Positions 33,301 to 45,893 of a stretch of DNA of 64,000 bases are shown here, piece by piece. Position 1 is the stretch's first letter; the number at the start of each line of letters is the position of its first letter. This stretch comes from Siderastrea radians. Taxonomy: Eukaryota; Cnidaria; Anthozoa; Scleractinia; Rhizangiidae. Where the stretch lies: positions 7,654,994 through 7,718,993 of the forward strand of contig OZ024891.1 in the NCBI GenBank assembly GCA_964017195.1. The letters run 5' to 3'. The notes below the pieces were generated by a model. The model did no database searches and was not told the DNA's origin. It saw nothing but the letters and a program-made list of their open reading frames with translations. The translations under genes and the position numbers were made by a program.

Positions 33301-36300
33301 AGAGAAGACCTTGTAAGAGCTGCGACATCGCCCTGTTTCGTTAGAGTTATGTCGAACATCGCATCGATATTGTTCTGCAACGGTGCAATATATTGAAAAA
33401 GGTGACTAGGGGTATTATGAGACATTTCTAAATTCACATAGAGCGATACGATAATACGAACAAGTGATGTAATACTTATGTAGCTTTTCCAGTCTATTTT
33501 GTCACCAATTAATCAATCATATGAAATACGGTTTGACGCACGTCATCATTCAAATAACAACCGTTCATTTATCATTTACAGGTACTTGAATATAGTGCAA
33601 GTGTTCTTAGCTGGTCATTCTTGAGCTCAGGTGTGTTGATATTTAACCTACTTTCAGCTTGCGAATTTGTAGAATTTGAAGAATCTGTAGAATTTGTAGG
33701 CCACTCTGCGATTGTTATCGTCGCTTCGTTGGAGAACGATTTTCCCACCGAGTTTCGTGCCACGCATCGATACTTTGGGGCCTGTGTTCTTATTCCGTGG
33801 AATACAAGGGCGAGCGATGAAACATTGCCATTTTGGACCACTGTTTCATTTGAGACTGTCGAGTTGTTTTCCAACCAACTTATCCGCGGACGTGGGAATC
33901 CATCTACGGCACATATCAGGGTTACCATGGCAACGCCTTTGGTAAGGTACAGAGTAGTGCTTTGGGGATGTATAGTAAAGATTGGTTTCCATAGTACTAA
34001 AAACATGAAAAGACAATGTTTGTAGTCTAAATTGTCATGGGACAGCCGACGTGCCCACCACGCAGTTTGCTCACAATAAGACAGAAAGATAATAATTTTC
34101 TAAAATATTAAAAACAAAGCCGTACCACATGGCATATCTTATATTGCGACCCTGGTATCGAAAGGGAAATGAACGATTTTAAGAAGATGATGGTTACAGG
34201 GCCACCGGGTTTCCTTTCATTCTATTTCTGATCTCGTTTCATCCATTCAGTCCACCAAATGTGAAGTAAGTCAATGTGAATGGAAGGTCTGACTTTTCCT
34301 CCTTTATTACAGGGACATTGACTAAGACAAGGTTTTTTTGAACCAAATCAAGCGCTATTTCACCACCTACAAAAACAAAAAAAGCGATCTTGGAAGCCAA
34401 TTATGTTCCTTATGGTCACCCTCTGCAAGCACAGCTCTTCTGGACGGCCCAGCAGAATTAGTACCTAAAAAACGGTCACCCCGGCGCTCGATCCGATCCT
34501 ATCGGAAGTAAGTTTGGGCATTTTTCATTGAACCACTGCTATGTTGGCAATATTAATAAAAACAAGACCACTGACTTTTCGTCGACTTCAGCAACTATTA
34601 ACTAAGTTTCGAAAATTTTCCTATTGTGTTTTTGCGTTCCATAAGCCAAGGGCCGACTGATTCAGTTCGGCGAACTTGCCAGTATACCCCCAAAGTCTCA
34701 AAATCAAAATATGCATGGAAATAAATCTTTGCCATTAAGATAGGAGACCTTCTTTTTCAAGCTTCAACATTCTACTTTCCTTCAATAGGGTTATTGTAAA
34801 GAATGCAAAAACATATAGTGATATGTGTTTATGATTCATAGTGCAACTGAAAGCTATTACTTACATTATTCTATATCTAATAGTACTGTACATCTCCGTA
34901 CCACTTGCTTTATTAGCTTACCTGACAAAGTCGCAGTAGAGGACCTGTTCCAACCCGTCGGGTTCTTTGCCTCGCACCAGTACTCTCCTTGGTCCTTTAG
35001 GCTGACGGATCCAAAAGTTAACATCGAATGACCCTTGAATCCTCTTACGGAAGAACGTAGTAGGCGGTGGCCATTCTTAAACCACGCGATAACTGGGAGG
35101 GGAATCCCTGACGCTTGACAGGTCAGAACAGCTCTACTTCCGGAAAGAATCTGCAGCTGTTTCGGTGAATGGATACTAAAACGCGGTGGTGATGGTTCTG
35201 TAATAAAATAGCATATTTGAAAACTCTAGTTCGTGTGAATTAAGAAAATTTCATGATATATTATCAGCGAGAGGTAGGAAGTAGTAAGATTGTTATTTCA
35301 GTGGAAGTGTTTATTACCATAATAGTCCAGGGCTTTCATTGGTTGCCAAGTAACGTTTCCCTGTATGCTTAAGTGGTCTTCATGTTCGTTGAATGATAAG
35401 AGGGAAAAAACAAAAGAAAAAAAAAAGATATGACCACCCAGCATAGTATAAAAGAACTAAAGAGCAGACTCTGCGAGCACAGATAAATCTGTGATTTGTA
35501 TTGGTGATTGTATTATAATTTTTCAGCTCCCTTGATAGATCGAGTTAGTGGCAGCCTATTGCACTTAAATAAAGCTTAAATCGTAATTAAGGAATAACTG
35601 GGTGTATTGGAGCTTACCTCTAAATTCCAAGCTCCATGTACCCTCTGTACAGGTCATCTGATTGTGAGCCCAGCAGGTGTAATTACCAGAATCCTTCTGT
35701 GTGGTATTCTGAATCGAAAACGTACACACTTTACTGTCCTCGCTGTCCACGTCACCGTCACGACCTCCACAATCTTTGAAACTATCTCCATCGTTGAAGT
35801 AGTATTGCATCCAATACGGTTGGCCATAGTAATGATTTCCATAATTTTCTTTTGAAGCGTTGCTGGTACAAATGACTGTTACGTTGTAGCCAATTGGAAG
35901 GACGTGTTCATCCGGGAATTCAAGAGTGTTTATCTCTAAAGTAGGTGCAGCCGAAACTGCGAATAATAAGAAAGAAAAAAATGACCACTGGTCAGGCTAT
36001 TATGACAGTTCTCATCATACGGCTGTCGGCAGACTGATGATGAATGAATGGGTGAAAGAACGAATAAATGGGTGAATGAATGGTGGATGGATAGATGGAT
36101 GGATGGACGTTGGATAGATGGTTGGATGGATGAAGCTAAGCATTAAGCTGGGTGCGTGCTGGCTGGCTGGTTAAATGGTTGTAGTCATTTGATGAATGGA
36201 CGATGGACGGATGGATGAATGGAAGGATGTCTGGTCCCGGTTGTTCAAAAACCGGTAAACGCTAACCAAGGATTAATAACAATTTAACCAAGGTTCCTGT

Positions 36301-38917
36301 TTCTCTTATTCAAAAGAGTTTTCACAGAAGATTACAAGTGGCCGTTTGAAACAACCAAAGACAAAATGTAGAGCAAAAAAGATTCACAGGAATCCATATC
36401 ATTTGGCTACAAAACTTACTTCAAGGTTGACGCTAAATCTGGGTTAGCTTGATCCTGCTTTGAACAACCGGGCCCTTGCTGGTTTCCGAATAGTGGATGC
36501 GTTACTGGAAGGGGTATAGATTGTTTGAAATCACCGACCAAAAGAGGTTGTCAGATAAAAAAAGAAAGATTCTTTCTAACTGAAGATTGTGGAATCACAT
36601 TAAAAAAAACCTTAAGTCCATATCGTGAAATTTTTGCCGAATGTACTTACTGATTGTACCTGAAAAATTTTGACTTTCAAATCTCCCTTTCAGATCCTCG
36701 ATTCGCATGCAGGTTCAAATTATGTTATAATTATTAAATAAGCGTTAGCTCTATCTAAAGCTTTATATTGGTTTTTTCAGAAAAATTTGGCAACATGATA
36801 AATGCTGATAAAAGCTTAAGGAAGAAGGAAGCTGAAAATTGAACACACCCAGCTGGATCCTTGATTTACTTATATTAAGAAGATTTCTGAATAATATACA
36901 ACTATAATTAACAGCTGAGCGTTAGCTCTATTTAAAGCTATACAGTCTATTCAAAAAAAAGAAAGATTCCATGATTGTTAGAGATTAGAGCGCTGATCAT
37001 GAGTGGAAATGTAAGTGAACGCACTGATACAAACAGGACGGAAGACCTTCATTGGATAAACACAGAAACGTAATGAAACGCAATGAACCGGAATGAACCG
37101 GGATGACCCAGAATGTAGAGGGACCCTGATGAAAATTCTGGATCTTTGAAGATCATCATAGGGTCCCTTGAAGATCTTGAAGGGGATCAACCCTCAAAGA
37201 TCTTCATGGAACTTGCACAATCTTTCAAAGATTGAGGTTCCTGCAACGATCCTTGAGGCTCCTGCAACGATTCTTTTAGGTACCCTCAGAGATCCTTAAG
37301 TTCCTTGCACAGATCATCAAGTACCCTTGTGCAGGATCCTGACTAGAATCGTACCAAACATGATCAGGATTTTTGCCATTTAGGATCCTGGCTAGGATCC
37401 TTGAAAATCATGTAGGACCTTTATTAGTTTTCTACCAGGGAATGACACTGGAATGAAACGCAACGGAACGGAACGGTGTCAATCACGTTCATTCCGGCAT
37501 ACATTCCTTTTTCATTCCCGTCATGATCCGATTCATTCCGATGTTTGGTAACGCCACTTTGGAATTCTCTTTCTCAGCTCCTTTGCTCGTGAAAGACTGT
37601 TAATCGTGGAAATAACCAGCACGGTCCACTGGGCCGTTATCGTCATTATTACAAGCACAATTGTCTCCCTTCTTGCATTCTTGTACATTAACTGTTCCAA
37701 TTCGGACTCCACTAGCAAAGTCATTCGCACGACATTTATATTCCGGAAGCTCGTACGCTCTAATACTGTATTTTCCTGGTTTGTTTGGAACCTGGACTTT
37801 TGTTGTTACACAGTATGGCTTGCAGTCAAGAGCAGCACCCGCGTTAATGTGGGCAGCACAAGTATTTGAACCAGCCATGGCGTGAAAATATACTTTACGT
37901 AGACACCCAGGGCAGTAGAGGTTCTGTCTGCAGTATTTGTAACACTCTGCTACCAAGATTGTGCCCCTCGGAGGGGCAGTGAAGCTACGATGTCCTGCAA
38001 TCCAAAAGAGTGGATTTCCAACATGGATTGTTTCACCCAGCACTCCCTTTGCGTTGTTAGGTATCGTACCACACCTATATGTAGCAAACTGTGTGCCGTT
38101 ATACTGTAAAATCCATATTTCATGGGAACTGTGGCTTTAACTGCGAAATTATACTTCCAACAGGTCCTAAGCTTGCTAGGATCTCTGCCACCAGAGCACG
38201 TGGCCAGTTTACCAAATTTTAAATACATCACGCGTATGCAACGCGGACAGTAGGTTGGATTGCAGAACTCGTAAGAGCCCTTCAGTGTTATTTCTGCTCC
38301 TGAGAATTCGTAGAAGTTTTTTGTGTATAATGTGAAATTTTGACCTGGTCGAAGCGTCTCAGAGACAGCATGGCTTATCCACAGCGCGAGTAGAACGAAG
38401 AGAGGCATGTTTGTGTCGTTTGTTTTTGTTGAAACCTTTATATACCTAACAAATCGTCTCTCTTTTAACGAGAATAATACTTATAAATGAAAATATAGAA
38501 ATGTTGGCTAAAAGGATAATTACAAATAATTTATAATAATAATTTATTACTTTAATCGCCCCCGAAAAACAGACGACATAATCCAATGTGCTCATAATGC
38601 CAATACTAGAAAGCTAAAAAATAAATTATAAAAAGCTTACAACTACAACACAGAAGAACGCAATAATATTTCCAACATAACAATTCTAATTGGTACCCCC
38701 GCAAAAGACAGAATACTCTGGTTGTTTTAATATGCCGGTGATTTACTATGCTTTTAGTCACGATCCGTCTAATAATGAGCATCAGGTTTCTCTAAGGCTT
38801 CCAGGTTCTAGCTCAAGTTATTATACTATACGTACCTTTATGCTGCGATTTAACTGAGACACAGGCAGCACTTGTTGCGTCGTGGAAGATAAGAACTAAA
38901 CCGATAATCAACAGCAT
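27359..38917 (-). CDS. Ig-domain receptor tyrosine kinase, copy 2 (14 exons)
   Basis: A paralogue of copy 1 with the same exon plan. Exons, 5' to 3': 38917-38836, 35956-35618, 35197-34922, 33996-33652, 33010-32868, 32393-32063, 31436-31326, 30998-30811, 30565-30443, 29434-29367, 28904-28864, 28273-28174, 27706-27607, 27427-27359. The sum is 2316 nt, in frame, 771 aa. The third Ig exon is 6 codons longer (a Ser/Asn-rich insertion near its end) and its donor is AAA|GTAGGT rather than AAG|GTAGGT. Catalytic motifs ([22 protein letters not shown]) and the tail YINV are intact. The last exon reads past the copy 1 stop position because of a deletion of about 0.3 kb, giving a new tail ending NILQSWLI. 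Confidence 0.87.
29709..30429. repeat. 144-bp tandem repeat, five copies, in RTK copy 2 intron
   Basis: Units beginning CCCCTTCCGAATCCCACTTA occur at 29853, 29997, 30142 and 30286, with a more diverged first unit at about 29709. The period is 144-145 bp. The last unit ends next to the splice donor of the catalytic-loop exon (30443-30565). Modules 1 (about 13405-13550) and 3 (about 48212-48350) have one copy. Confidence 0.93.
36231..36475. mobile_element. Short TIR element (GGCCCGGTTGTTCAAA type)
   Basis: The ends are inverted copies of about 15 bp: GGTCCCGGTTGTTCAAA at 36233 and TTTGAACAACCGGGCCC at about 36458. The 240-bp body is non-coding. Module 1 keeps only the right end (about 19117-19134), so the element predates the duplication and was mostly deleted there. 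It resembles MITEs that are abundant in corals. Confidence 0.7.
37130..37425. repeat. Tandem GATC-centred repeats, module 2
   Basis: The counterpart of 19790-20045, slightly longer. Units are built on GATC with CCTTGA or CCTGCAACGATC. It lies 3' of the cysteine-rich gene. Confidence 0.7.
37600..38408 (-). pseudogene. Secreted cysteine-rich two-repeat protein, copy 2 (frameshifted)
   Basis: A paralogue of the copy 1 gene, inside intron 1 of RTK copy 2 on the same strand. It has the same signal peptide start ([17 protein letters not shown]) and two Cys-rich repeats ([14 protein letters not shown] and [16 protein letters not shown]). It reads K and R where copy 1 has stop codons. One base is missing after ITAHSLL (about 38082), so the frame slips there. 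The rest is open to the same TAA at 37600. Without the slip it would be 269 aa. Each copy is intact where the other is broken, so the ancestor was coding. The fold is unknown; two repeats with fixed Cys suggest a disulphide-rich extracellular module. Confidence 0.7.
38435..38444 (-). promoter_or_regulatory. Possible TATA box of the cysteine-rich gene, copy 2
   Basis: The minus strand reads TATATAAAGG about 30 nt before the ATG. Copy 1 has TCTGATAAAGG at the same place, so the motif is lost there. The very short implied leader makes this tentative. Confidence 0.3.
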
Positions 38918-41105
38918 AATACAGTATGTTCTGCAACTTGTGTTACGCACCTAAAATAAAATAAAATGAATTAAGGAATGAAGTACAAAATAACAATTCG
39001 CCTTCTGTTAAAGACCACCGGGTTGCAAAAATGCACACGATAAATTTTTTAAATTCCTTTTTTTTTAAGTTAAACGATCATGTTATGTATGATGTCTTGG
39101 GATACAATACGAACTCCAGACTGATTGCTTTGGCGTTACTATGTGATTCGATTGCCTTTCTATGGAAACATTTTACTGAATGACAGTTCGCTTTTAATCC
39201 TTTCATGTAAAAACTAAAAGTTAACCAGTATAAATTTTACAAGAAAATGAAATACAACAAAATTTGGCATTTCGCTTTGCTACTGAAAACGTGGTAGTAA
39301 CTCATTATTATACAAACGAGTTATAGCAAGCATTGAACACGAAATTTTATTTAATTTTTCAGTGCAGATGAATACCTTGAAATTCCCTATTCATTTTTCA
39401 GCTTGAATATAACGAAAAGGGATTTATAAAACCTCTTGTTCGAATAAGTTTTAAAAGCAAGATAGGAAGGCAAACCAATTAAGTTATTCAATTATCGATT
39501 TTGCCTATTAAGTACCTCGTTAAACTTATGTCATATTAATGTTAAATCTACCAATTCAACTACCAGTTCATTAGGTTTAGTTAGCTCTTGCAGGCTAATG
39601 GCCCACCACGAATGGGTCACCATTTGCGGAAACTTACACGATGACTTATGATAGAACAAAAATTTCACCAAAATATGTACCGGTGACATACTCTATGGCT
39701 TCCGTAATGAAATGAAAATGCATTTTATTTTATGTATAAGATGGCAATGACGAACCACAAGAATTTAATTTTTAATACTGAGTCATGTAAACTGTATTTA
39801 AACAAGCTGCAAAATATGATTAGAAACACCCTTAAGTAAAAAGTGTTTATATAGGCTTTACAAGATCCTAGCGTGCAGCTACATCACGAAACAAAAAGAA
39901 AAAATAGTATAAAACATAAAGAACACCTTACGATTATTAGTCATCGAGGATTCTTATCTTCAACCATAGAGTGTCACCCATGCCTTCCATATCACAAGCC
40001 TTGCATGTGCTACTTTCGAACGCGTGCGGTTTAGTGAATTTACCTGTACTTGCAAAACTCGTATCGAATATCATGCCCCGTTCGCTAGTAGACACCTGCT
40101 ATTCAATGTCATGACAACGGTTTCTTACAAACACCTATTATTCAATGTCATGACAACGGTTTCTTACACCGACTTATTAGCCCGTAAACAGCAAAGTGAT
40201 TGACGCTAAGGAAAGTGAAACAACTGTGCGCAGATGTACTAATGCTTGCAATTTTTGTTAATTTCTTCTTAAAAAGTCACTGACATTGTTCTTGACATTA
40301 TTCTTATGAACTTGAAACTATTAAGTTGTCGCGTCAACCAAGCTTTTTAACAGTAGAGTTGGTTTTACATTACGAACAGTCTCAATTGCCGCTCAAGGAT
40401 AGTCGCGAGCCAGTGCGAAAATCGCTTGCCGCGTGCGTGTAACGTGACGCGTGTGTGTAGTGAGCCGCCTCACCTTCCTCGCTGCCCCGGTGACAGCGGT
40501 GGCAGGCGAGTGCACTCACCATGGCGCCATTCCCCACTCCACAAATCCCTATTTTATGAGCACTGACGAAACAATCCATAACGGCAAACTAGAACTGCTT
40601 TTATTATTTTTATCGTCTCAGGTGGTTTTTGTAATGTAAACTAACGACTTTTCAATAGGGACCAGTCATCATGGCGAAGTGGTGGTCAAAGCGAATTCTT
40701 TAAAACGCCTACAGCTGCCTTTATTAAATATCAGCGACTTTCGTTGCCGTTCCACTACGACATGATTGCGACTCGAGTGATTCGTAGCGGGCATGCAATG
40801 TGAGCGGAGAATGGGTCAAAAATTGCACAGTCAAGGGTCCCTCATGGCAGCCTTTATATTGACATCGCACACACTTTGCCTATGCTTCACGCAGTGTGAG
40901 CAAAAACGCGTCAAATTTCCCAGTCAAGGCACAGGCTTACCATCCTCTGTTTCGCGTGTCTTTCAACTGGGTTCCTTTGTCGGTCAAACTCGCAACTCGG
41001 GTGACCACAGACAAGATTTTGTCACGGACCAAAAGTTTCGCGTAGGTAGGCCAGGGAAGGCAGTCTGTCGTACGCGAATTCAAATTTTAAAGGAGAAATG
41101 CATTC

Positions 41106-41287
41106 TTCGAATTCCTTTGAGTTCGGATTTCTTGCAGATCACAGTATATTGCTTTTATATAATAACAACATTTTCCACGTGATTTACTGTTCTTTCTTCG
41201 ATTTCCTTTGAGTTCGGATTTCTTGCAGATCACAGTATATTGCTTTTATATGATAACAACATTTTCCACGTGGTTTACTGGTATAAT
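41106..41287. repeat. 91-bp tandem duplication
   Basis: Two adjacent copies of a 91-bp unit, from TTCGA at 41106 and 41197, each containing TTTGAGTTCGGATTTCTTGC and ending near TTTTCCACGTG. Confidence 0.88.
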
Positions 41288-41539
41288 AACCAATAGTTAT
41301 TGACCAATCACAGCGTGCATTATCTTCAGTTATTGCATAAACTCTGCATAAACTATTATATATTTTATATCGCGATTTTTATGTCAGTTCCGGTTGTTCC
41401 GGTAGTTCCGTTAATTTCGTTCCGTTCCGGTGTTCCGGTATTCCAGATTTTAGCACTTGCCCTAGTTATAATCTTTGTTTGTTTATCGAATGAATTTCAA
41501 TTTTCAAGATGGACGTCAGCAAGGATTTGCCTATTTATC

Positions 41540-41720
41540 AACAAAAACAATAACAATAACATCATCAATAACCACAAGAACAACAAGAGCAATATAAACA
41601 AGAGCAATTTCAACAACGGCGACAACAACAACAATATCAACAATAACAAGAACAACAACAACAACATCGGAAACCATAACAACAGCACCATGGCCACCAG
41701 CAACAACAACGACAGCAATG
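41540..41720. repeat. (CAA/AAC)n low-complexity tract
   Basis: About 180 bp of CAA/AAC/AAT triplets. It gives an artificial Asn-rich open frame on + (41300-41773) that I do not regard as a gene. Confidence 0.85.
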
Positions 41721-42959
41721 TAATAACAAGCTTTATTGTACCCTTGTCATACATAGTTTGCATAAATTGTTGATCCAAGTGTTTGGTGAACGGGATGAAA
41801 TCACAAAGGGACTGATAAAAAATGCCAGTTGCACCTTATTATGCTGTAGTCCAATCTCCTGACTCCTCAGTTGATTTGAAGCGACTGAAAAACGCAACTG
41901 AAAATATGCATAATAGTACAGTAGCAACTGCAAACTATACTTGTCCATTTAAACTACGTATATTCTGCCTGAATACGTTTAGAGTGCGTATAGCTCTATT
42001 AACAACCAGGAATGTTATGGACGCACAATGGGAACACATTCTAAGTTTTTCACTTTGATGAAACTTGTAAATCTTGAAGGTCTTTCAAGTGTCAAGCTGA
42101 AGGTTTACCTATAAACGTTTGTGTTCATTAATGCCCAAAAAACGACCACCCCAAAGCTTAACAGGTGGCAGGGTAAACCCGTCTTGGCTTAAAACTTCTA
42201 ACCACGCATTTTAACGGTCAGTGCAACAAACACACTCTATTTACTTTTCCATTAGATACAAATTGTCAGACTGTATAAACGGGAAGGGCAGACCAAATTT
42301 CATAACCAAAGCAACTGCCCCCGTGTACCTGTATGTAGCTACGGGCCTGGTTCAGTTCATATACTTTGTTTGACCGAAAAACTCAACTGACAATTCATGA
42401 AGGTGGGAGCTCAGAACAGAGGTGGTCGTTTACGAGAAGGGACACCGAGGGCGGTTCAATTGTTTATAGATCTTCATTGAAATATCAACCTACAGACATA
42501 CGCGTAAACTTACAAATACTAAATAGCGAAAGAATATATACTAAAATGTGAAACATGGAATGTAAATTAAATTTCTAGACAAAGTCAAAAAGACATCTAT
42601 TGATGAAACACCGCTTGAACCTCAGTCCTATCATGCGGCAAAACGTAATCGTGACCCTGTCCGCAGTCTCCTCGTACGCTTCACGGGGAGAAGATCGTTC
42701 AATCAGTGGTTATAAGTGGTCGCCTTCGTTCTCGAATCAAGTCGGCCATAGGTGTAAACTTCGCAGTATAGCCATATTTTACTGCACGTTGCAAAACCTA
42801 CCGCACGCTTGCGCACCAGGCACAAATAAACGCTGGGTTCACTGACCCGAATGAAATGCGGGAGAGCATTCTATTGAGGAAATTGACTTATATTTACTTT
42901 TTATTTCTATTATTTACTACACATAAGCAACAGAGGTATTTGTTTGTGATTTTTTCTAG

Positions 42960-44049
42960 ATCGCTAAGCGAGATGTTGCAATCGTTCAACTTCAAAGTGA
43001 GTTACAACTGACAGAGAAAATTAACACTGAGCAACAGCGCAAAACTTTGACAGAAGCTTTCAAGCAATCGTCACTAGATAGCAAGGCTTCACAGGCCAAG
43101 GTGGCCAGATATTACGAAGACATGTTCGATTGTAGAAAGAAGATACAAGAAGACAAAATAAACCATCGGGAGAACGAGACACATCTTAGAAAGGTGAGTT
43201 AGTGTTGTGTGAGGTACAACTATGTACACATACTACTGTTATGATGGAGATAAGCGAGACAAGCTATACTAGAAAGCTCTTGGAAGCCCAGCCCCCCCAC
43301 CCCCCCCCCCCGAGTACTTATTTAAGTATAACACCAGGCCTCGAAAACGGAGGTTGGGAGTGGGAGGGAGGGGCTTATTATAGAACAGAATTAACAAAAA
43401 GAGGGATTCTTATTCAAATCATAAATTGTAGAAAAAAAAATAACTTAATTTTTCCTGTAACTAATAATACAGCATTATATTTAACAAATAGGTTGTCTAT
43501 CATCGCTTTGCAGTTACGACATTGTTTCAGAAACCCTAACTCGACGACAAAGCAATATTTGCCCGACAGAAATAAAAGTTTGATATTTGGCCACCTTCTT
43601 TTGTCTAATATTAATCTTCTTTTTTTTATACCTCACATTTCAACTATTATGTTAAATTTGTCGCAAGTTGGAAAGGGTGGCTTCATAAAAAGTGTAGAGG
43701 GGGGGGGAAGGGGAGGGGGGGAGAGTATGATGTGATATTAATGTCTGACCGAGTTCCAGTCACAAGCTTTGATACTCAGGTACAAATTTTCACGTCCTTG
43801 ACGGAGTCAAACACACGACCTATAACACGCCTTTAGGATGTTCCAGTCATCTTTTAGGGCCCAACCACGCGTTTCTACGTGTCGTTTGTATTTGGAAAGG
43901 GAAGTTTTAGAACCGCATTTTCGAGACCTTTTCTGAAAATTGTCCAGTTTCGTTGCGTGTTCGGTCGTTTGCGTGCGGTTGGAAGAGCTAACTGTTTTAA
44001 CATCTCGAGATTAAACTCTCGTACTCAGATCTCTTGTGGACGAAATGTT

Positions 44050-44080
<31 letters not shown>

Positions 44081-44892
44081 ACAAAAAGAAAGAAAGAAAG
44101 AAAGGAAGAGCGTATACGTAACTTCAGGTCGGGAGAATAGTGGTGCACTTAAATACGTTACTTACCAGGCTCATATGTGTTATACGTAGAAGGTTTAAGT
44201 TACAAGTATGAATTGAAAAGGTGCAAAATAAAACATCATATCATGAGTTTTTTTGTATGTAGTTATAAGAAAAAAAATCTGGTATTTTAAGTTAAATGTT
44301 TGTAATTCATGACATTTTCGTGATGTCATCTAATCTGATCTCATTTTATCTAAATTCACTTAAGGCAGCCATGTCTTAAAAATGGACACCAGGGAGAGGC
44401 GTGGCTGTTGATGGTGGGGAGGGGGGTGGAGGGTGGATGTGGCATTGGGACGTTAGGGGTTGGTAGGTAGTGGTGCATCAGTGCCCCACCCCATCCCAAA
44501 ATTGTACCGATTGGAAAATTCCATTGCCTCTTTCCTCGATTAACCATGTTAGCAGTTTGAAGAGAATTATTATTTTTCATTTGTTCCAAGAAGGGGCATT
44601 ATTCAACGCAAGCAATTACTTGAGGTCAAGGGACATTATTTTGTGGGATTAAGGATTAATGGATTGACGGCTGAGTCATTGGAGAAGATAAGGCACACTT
44701 TGAATTCAACAGAAAACACTGAGTGAAAAGTTGGATGAGATTTTCCTCCTTTTGTTTTGAAATCCCTTAATTAAATAAAGATTATTAGAACAATATTTTT
44801 TCTGCATTCCTGTTAATTAGCGAACCTTTAAGATGGCTACCGAGGTGTATAACTGGGTTTAGAAGTATGATGCAGACTTAGATAACAGACAG
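42960..44892 (+). pseudogene. IQCD: DRC10 (IQCD) copy 3: good upstream exon, broken penultimate exon
   Basis: Exon 42960-43193 (acceptor TTTTTTCTAG, donor GTGAGT, phase 0 at both ends) encodes 78 residues of coiled coil (IAKRDVAIVQLQSELQL ... HRENETHLRK). Joined to the next exon it gives HLRKRTFK, matching the LRKKKFK region of animal DRC10, which supports the splice. The next exon (44821-44892, same 72-nt length as in the other copies) has TAG at 44860-44862 where the others have CAG, and its donor GTTAGT has become GGAGAA. No final IQ exon follows: downstream DNA jumps to sequence that lies upstream of the exon in module 2, and then to sequence past the DRC10 stop. The intron holds GAAA and G/C-run repeats. 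Confidence 0.8.
44049..44105. repeat. (GAAA)n microsatellite, module 3
   Basis: Consecutive GAAA units with one interruption, in the intron of DRC10 copy 3. A related tract is at 5459-5524. Confidence 0.92.
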
Positions 44893-45893
44893 GGAGAACA
44901 GTGAGGGGAGAAAATTTAAAATGGTACAAATTATTTAAGCAATATATCACACATTTCTATGGTTTATTGGCTGAACAAAACACGCGGGATGTTGGAAGAA
45001 CACGAGAAGAGATTGTAAGTTACGAGCCGAAGGCGAGTGATTTACAAGCTTGCGCACACATAACTAGTTAATAATTATTTTATAAAATATTTAAACAATT
45101 TTTACACAATAACTTTCATACAATGAAACCTTGCTTTACTGGTCGTCAACCAAGCGAATTGTCCTTACGTCCTAAGCGTGTGGTCCTTTAATGTTCATAG
45201 ATTTTCTCTTAGATCAACCAAGACTGTAAAATGGTCCTCGTTTGCTCTAGATATTTCTTTCTCAAACTGTGCGTTTTCGTCCCACGGACCACCGCAAAAA
45301 TGCAGTGTTTTGCAGTCTAAAATTAACCTGCTCAATGTAGACGCCCATTCAACAAGAACAAAATGTCGACAAAAAGCATAGAGTGTTTAATTATGTCATA
45401 TTCTACAAGTCAAGCACCCAAAATGTTCAATGTCCACCGCTTTTTGACCATTTCTCATTTTGAGCGAAATCCAAGATGGCGGCCAAGATGGCCGTCATCT
45501 TGGTTGGCGTCACGGACCGCCAGCAACTCCACAACTCATAATATACCTCATCTTGTAGAGCACATCACCACTTTCTATTGAAGGTAAAAAATTTTTTTTG
45601 AAATATTCGAACACAACAAAAATCCAGGGGAGGAGTTCAATCAAGTCCCCCTCCCCCTCTTGTACTCCATTCTCTGTACGGCAGGGGGGTGATTTTGCTT
45701 GTGCGTCCAAGGGTTAACTAGGTATGAGTTGGTACACCTATTACCCAAGAAAACTATACTTGAGTACCTAGGCTTTTATTCTCGGCGCTTTCACGCGATT
45801 TATGGCGCGAATCAGTCAAAGGTAGTATCAGAGTTGGGAGCTAATTAGCCATTATTCGCTTCGAGCTCCTTGAAAACTTTGTTCAGATATAAA
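44893..45893. other. Rearranged DRC10-RTK junction, module 3
   Basis: No gene. The part from 44893 to 45050 matches 25485-25640, which in module 2 lies upstream of the DRC10 exon; here it follows it. From about 45055 the sequence matches the region past the DRC10 stop (about 27200 and 8945). The DRC10 final exon is therefore missing by deletion. Confidence 0.7.

Larger units (their letters stand above)
38918..42959. other. Spacer between modules 2 and 3
   Basis: No gene is recognised. The part from 38918 to 41130 is the counterpart of the module 1 spacer: the RTK 5' flank with the upstream acceptor-like TTTATTTTAG (minus strand), then the repeat block. The part from 41290 to 42960 is unique here. 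It contains TTCCG-rich repeats (41390-41450), a CAA/AAC-rich tract, and a stretch around 42342-42470 resembling dispersed repeats. Open frames such as 42600-42845 (+) have no family or splice support. Confidence 0.55.

Noticed and set aside
33621..34025. Plus-strand frames over the third Ig exon (also 16637-16869 and 52071-52388)
   Set aside because: They are antisense shadows of a conserved Ig exon with GT-AG borders on the minus strand.
41300..41773. Asn-rich 157-codon frame
   Set aside because: Its length comes from a CAA/AAC low-complexity tract; there is no family or splice support.
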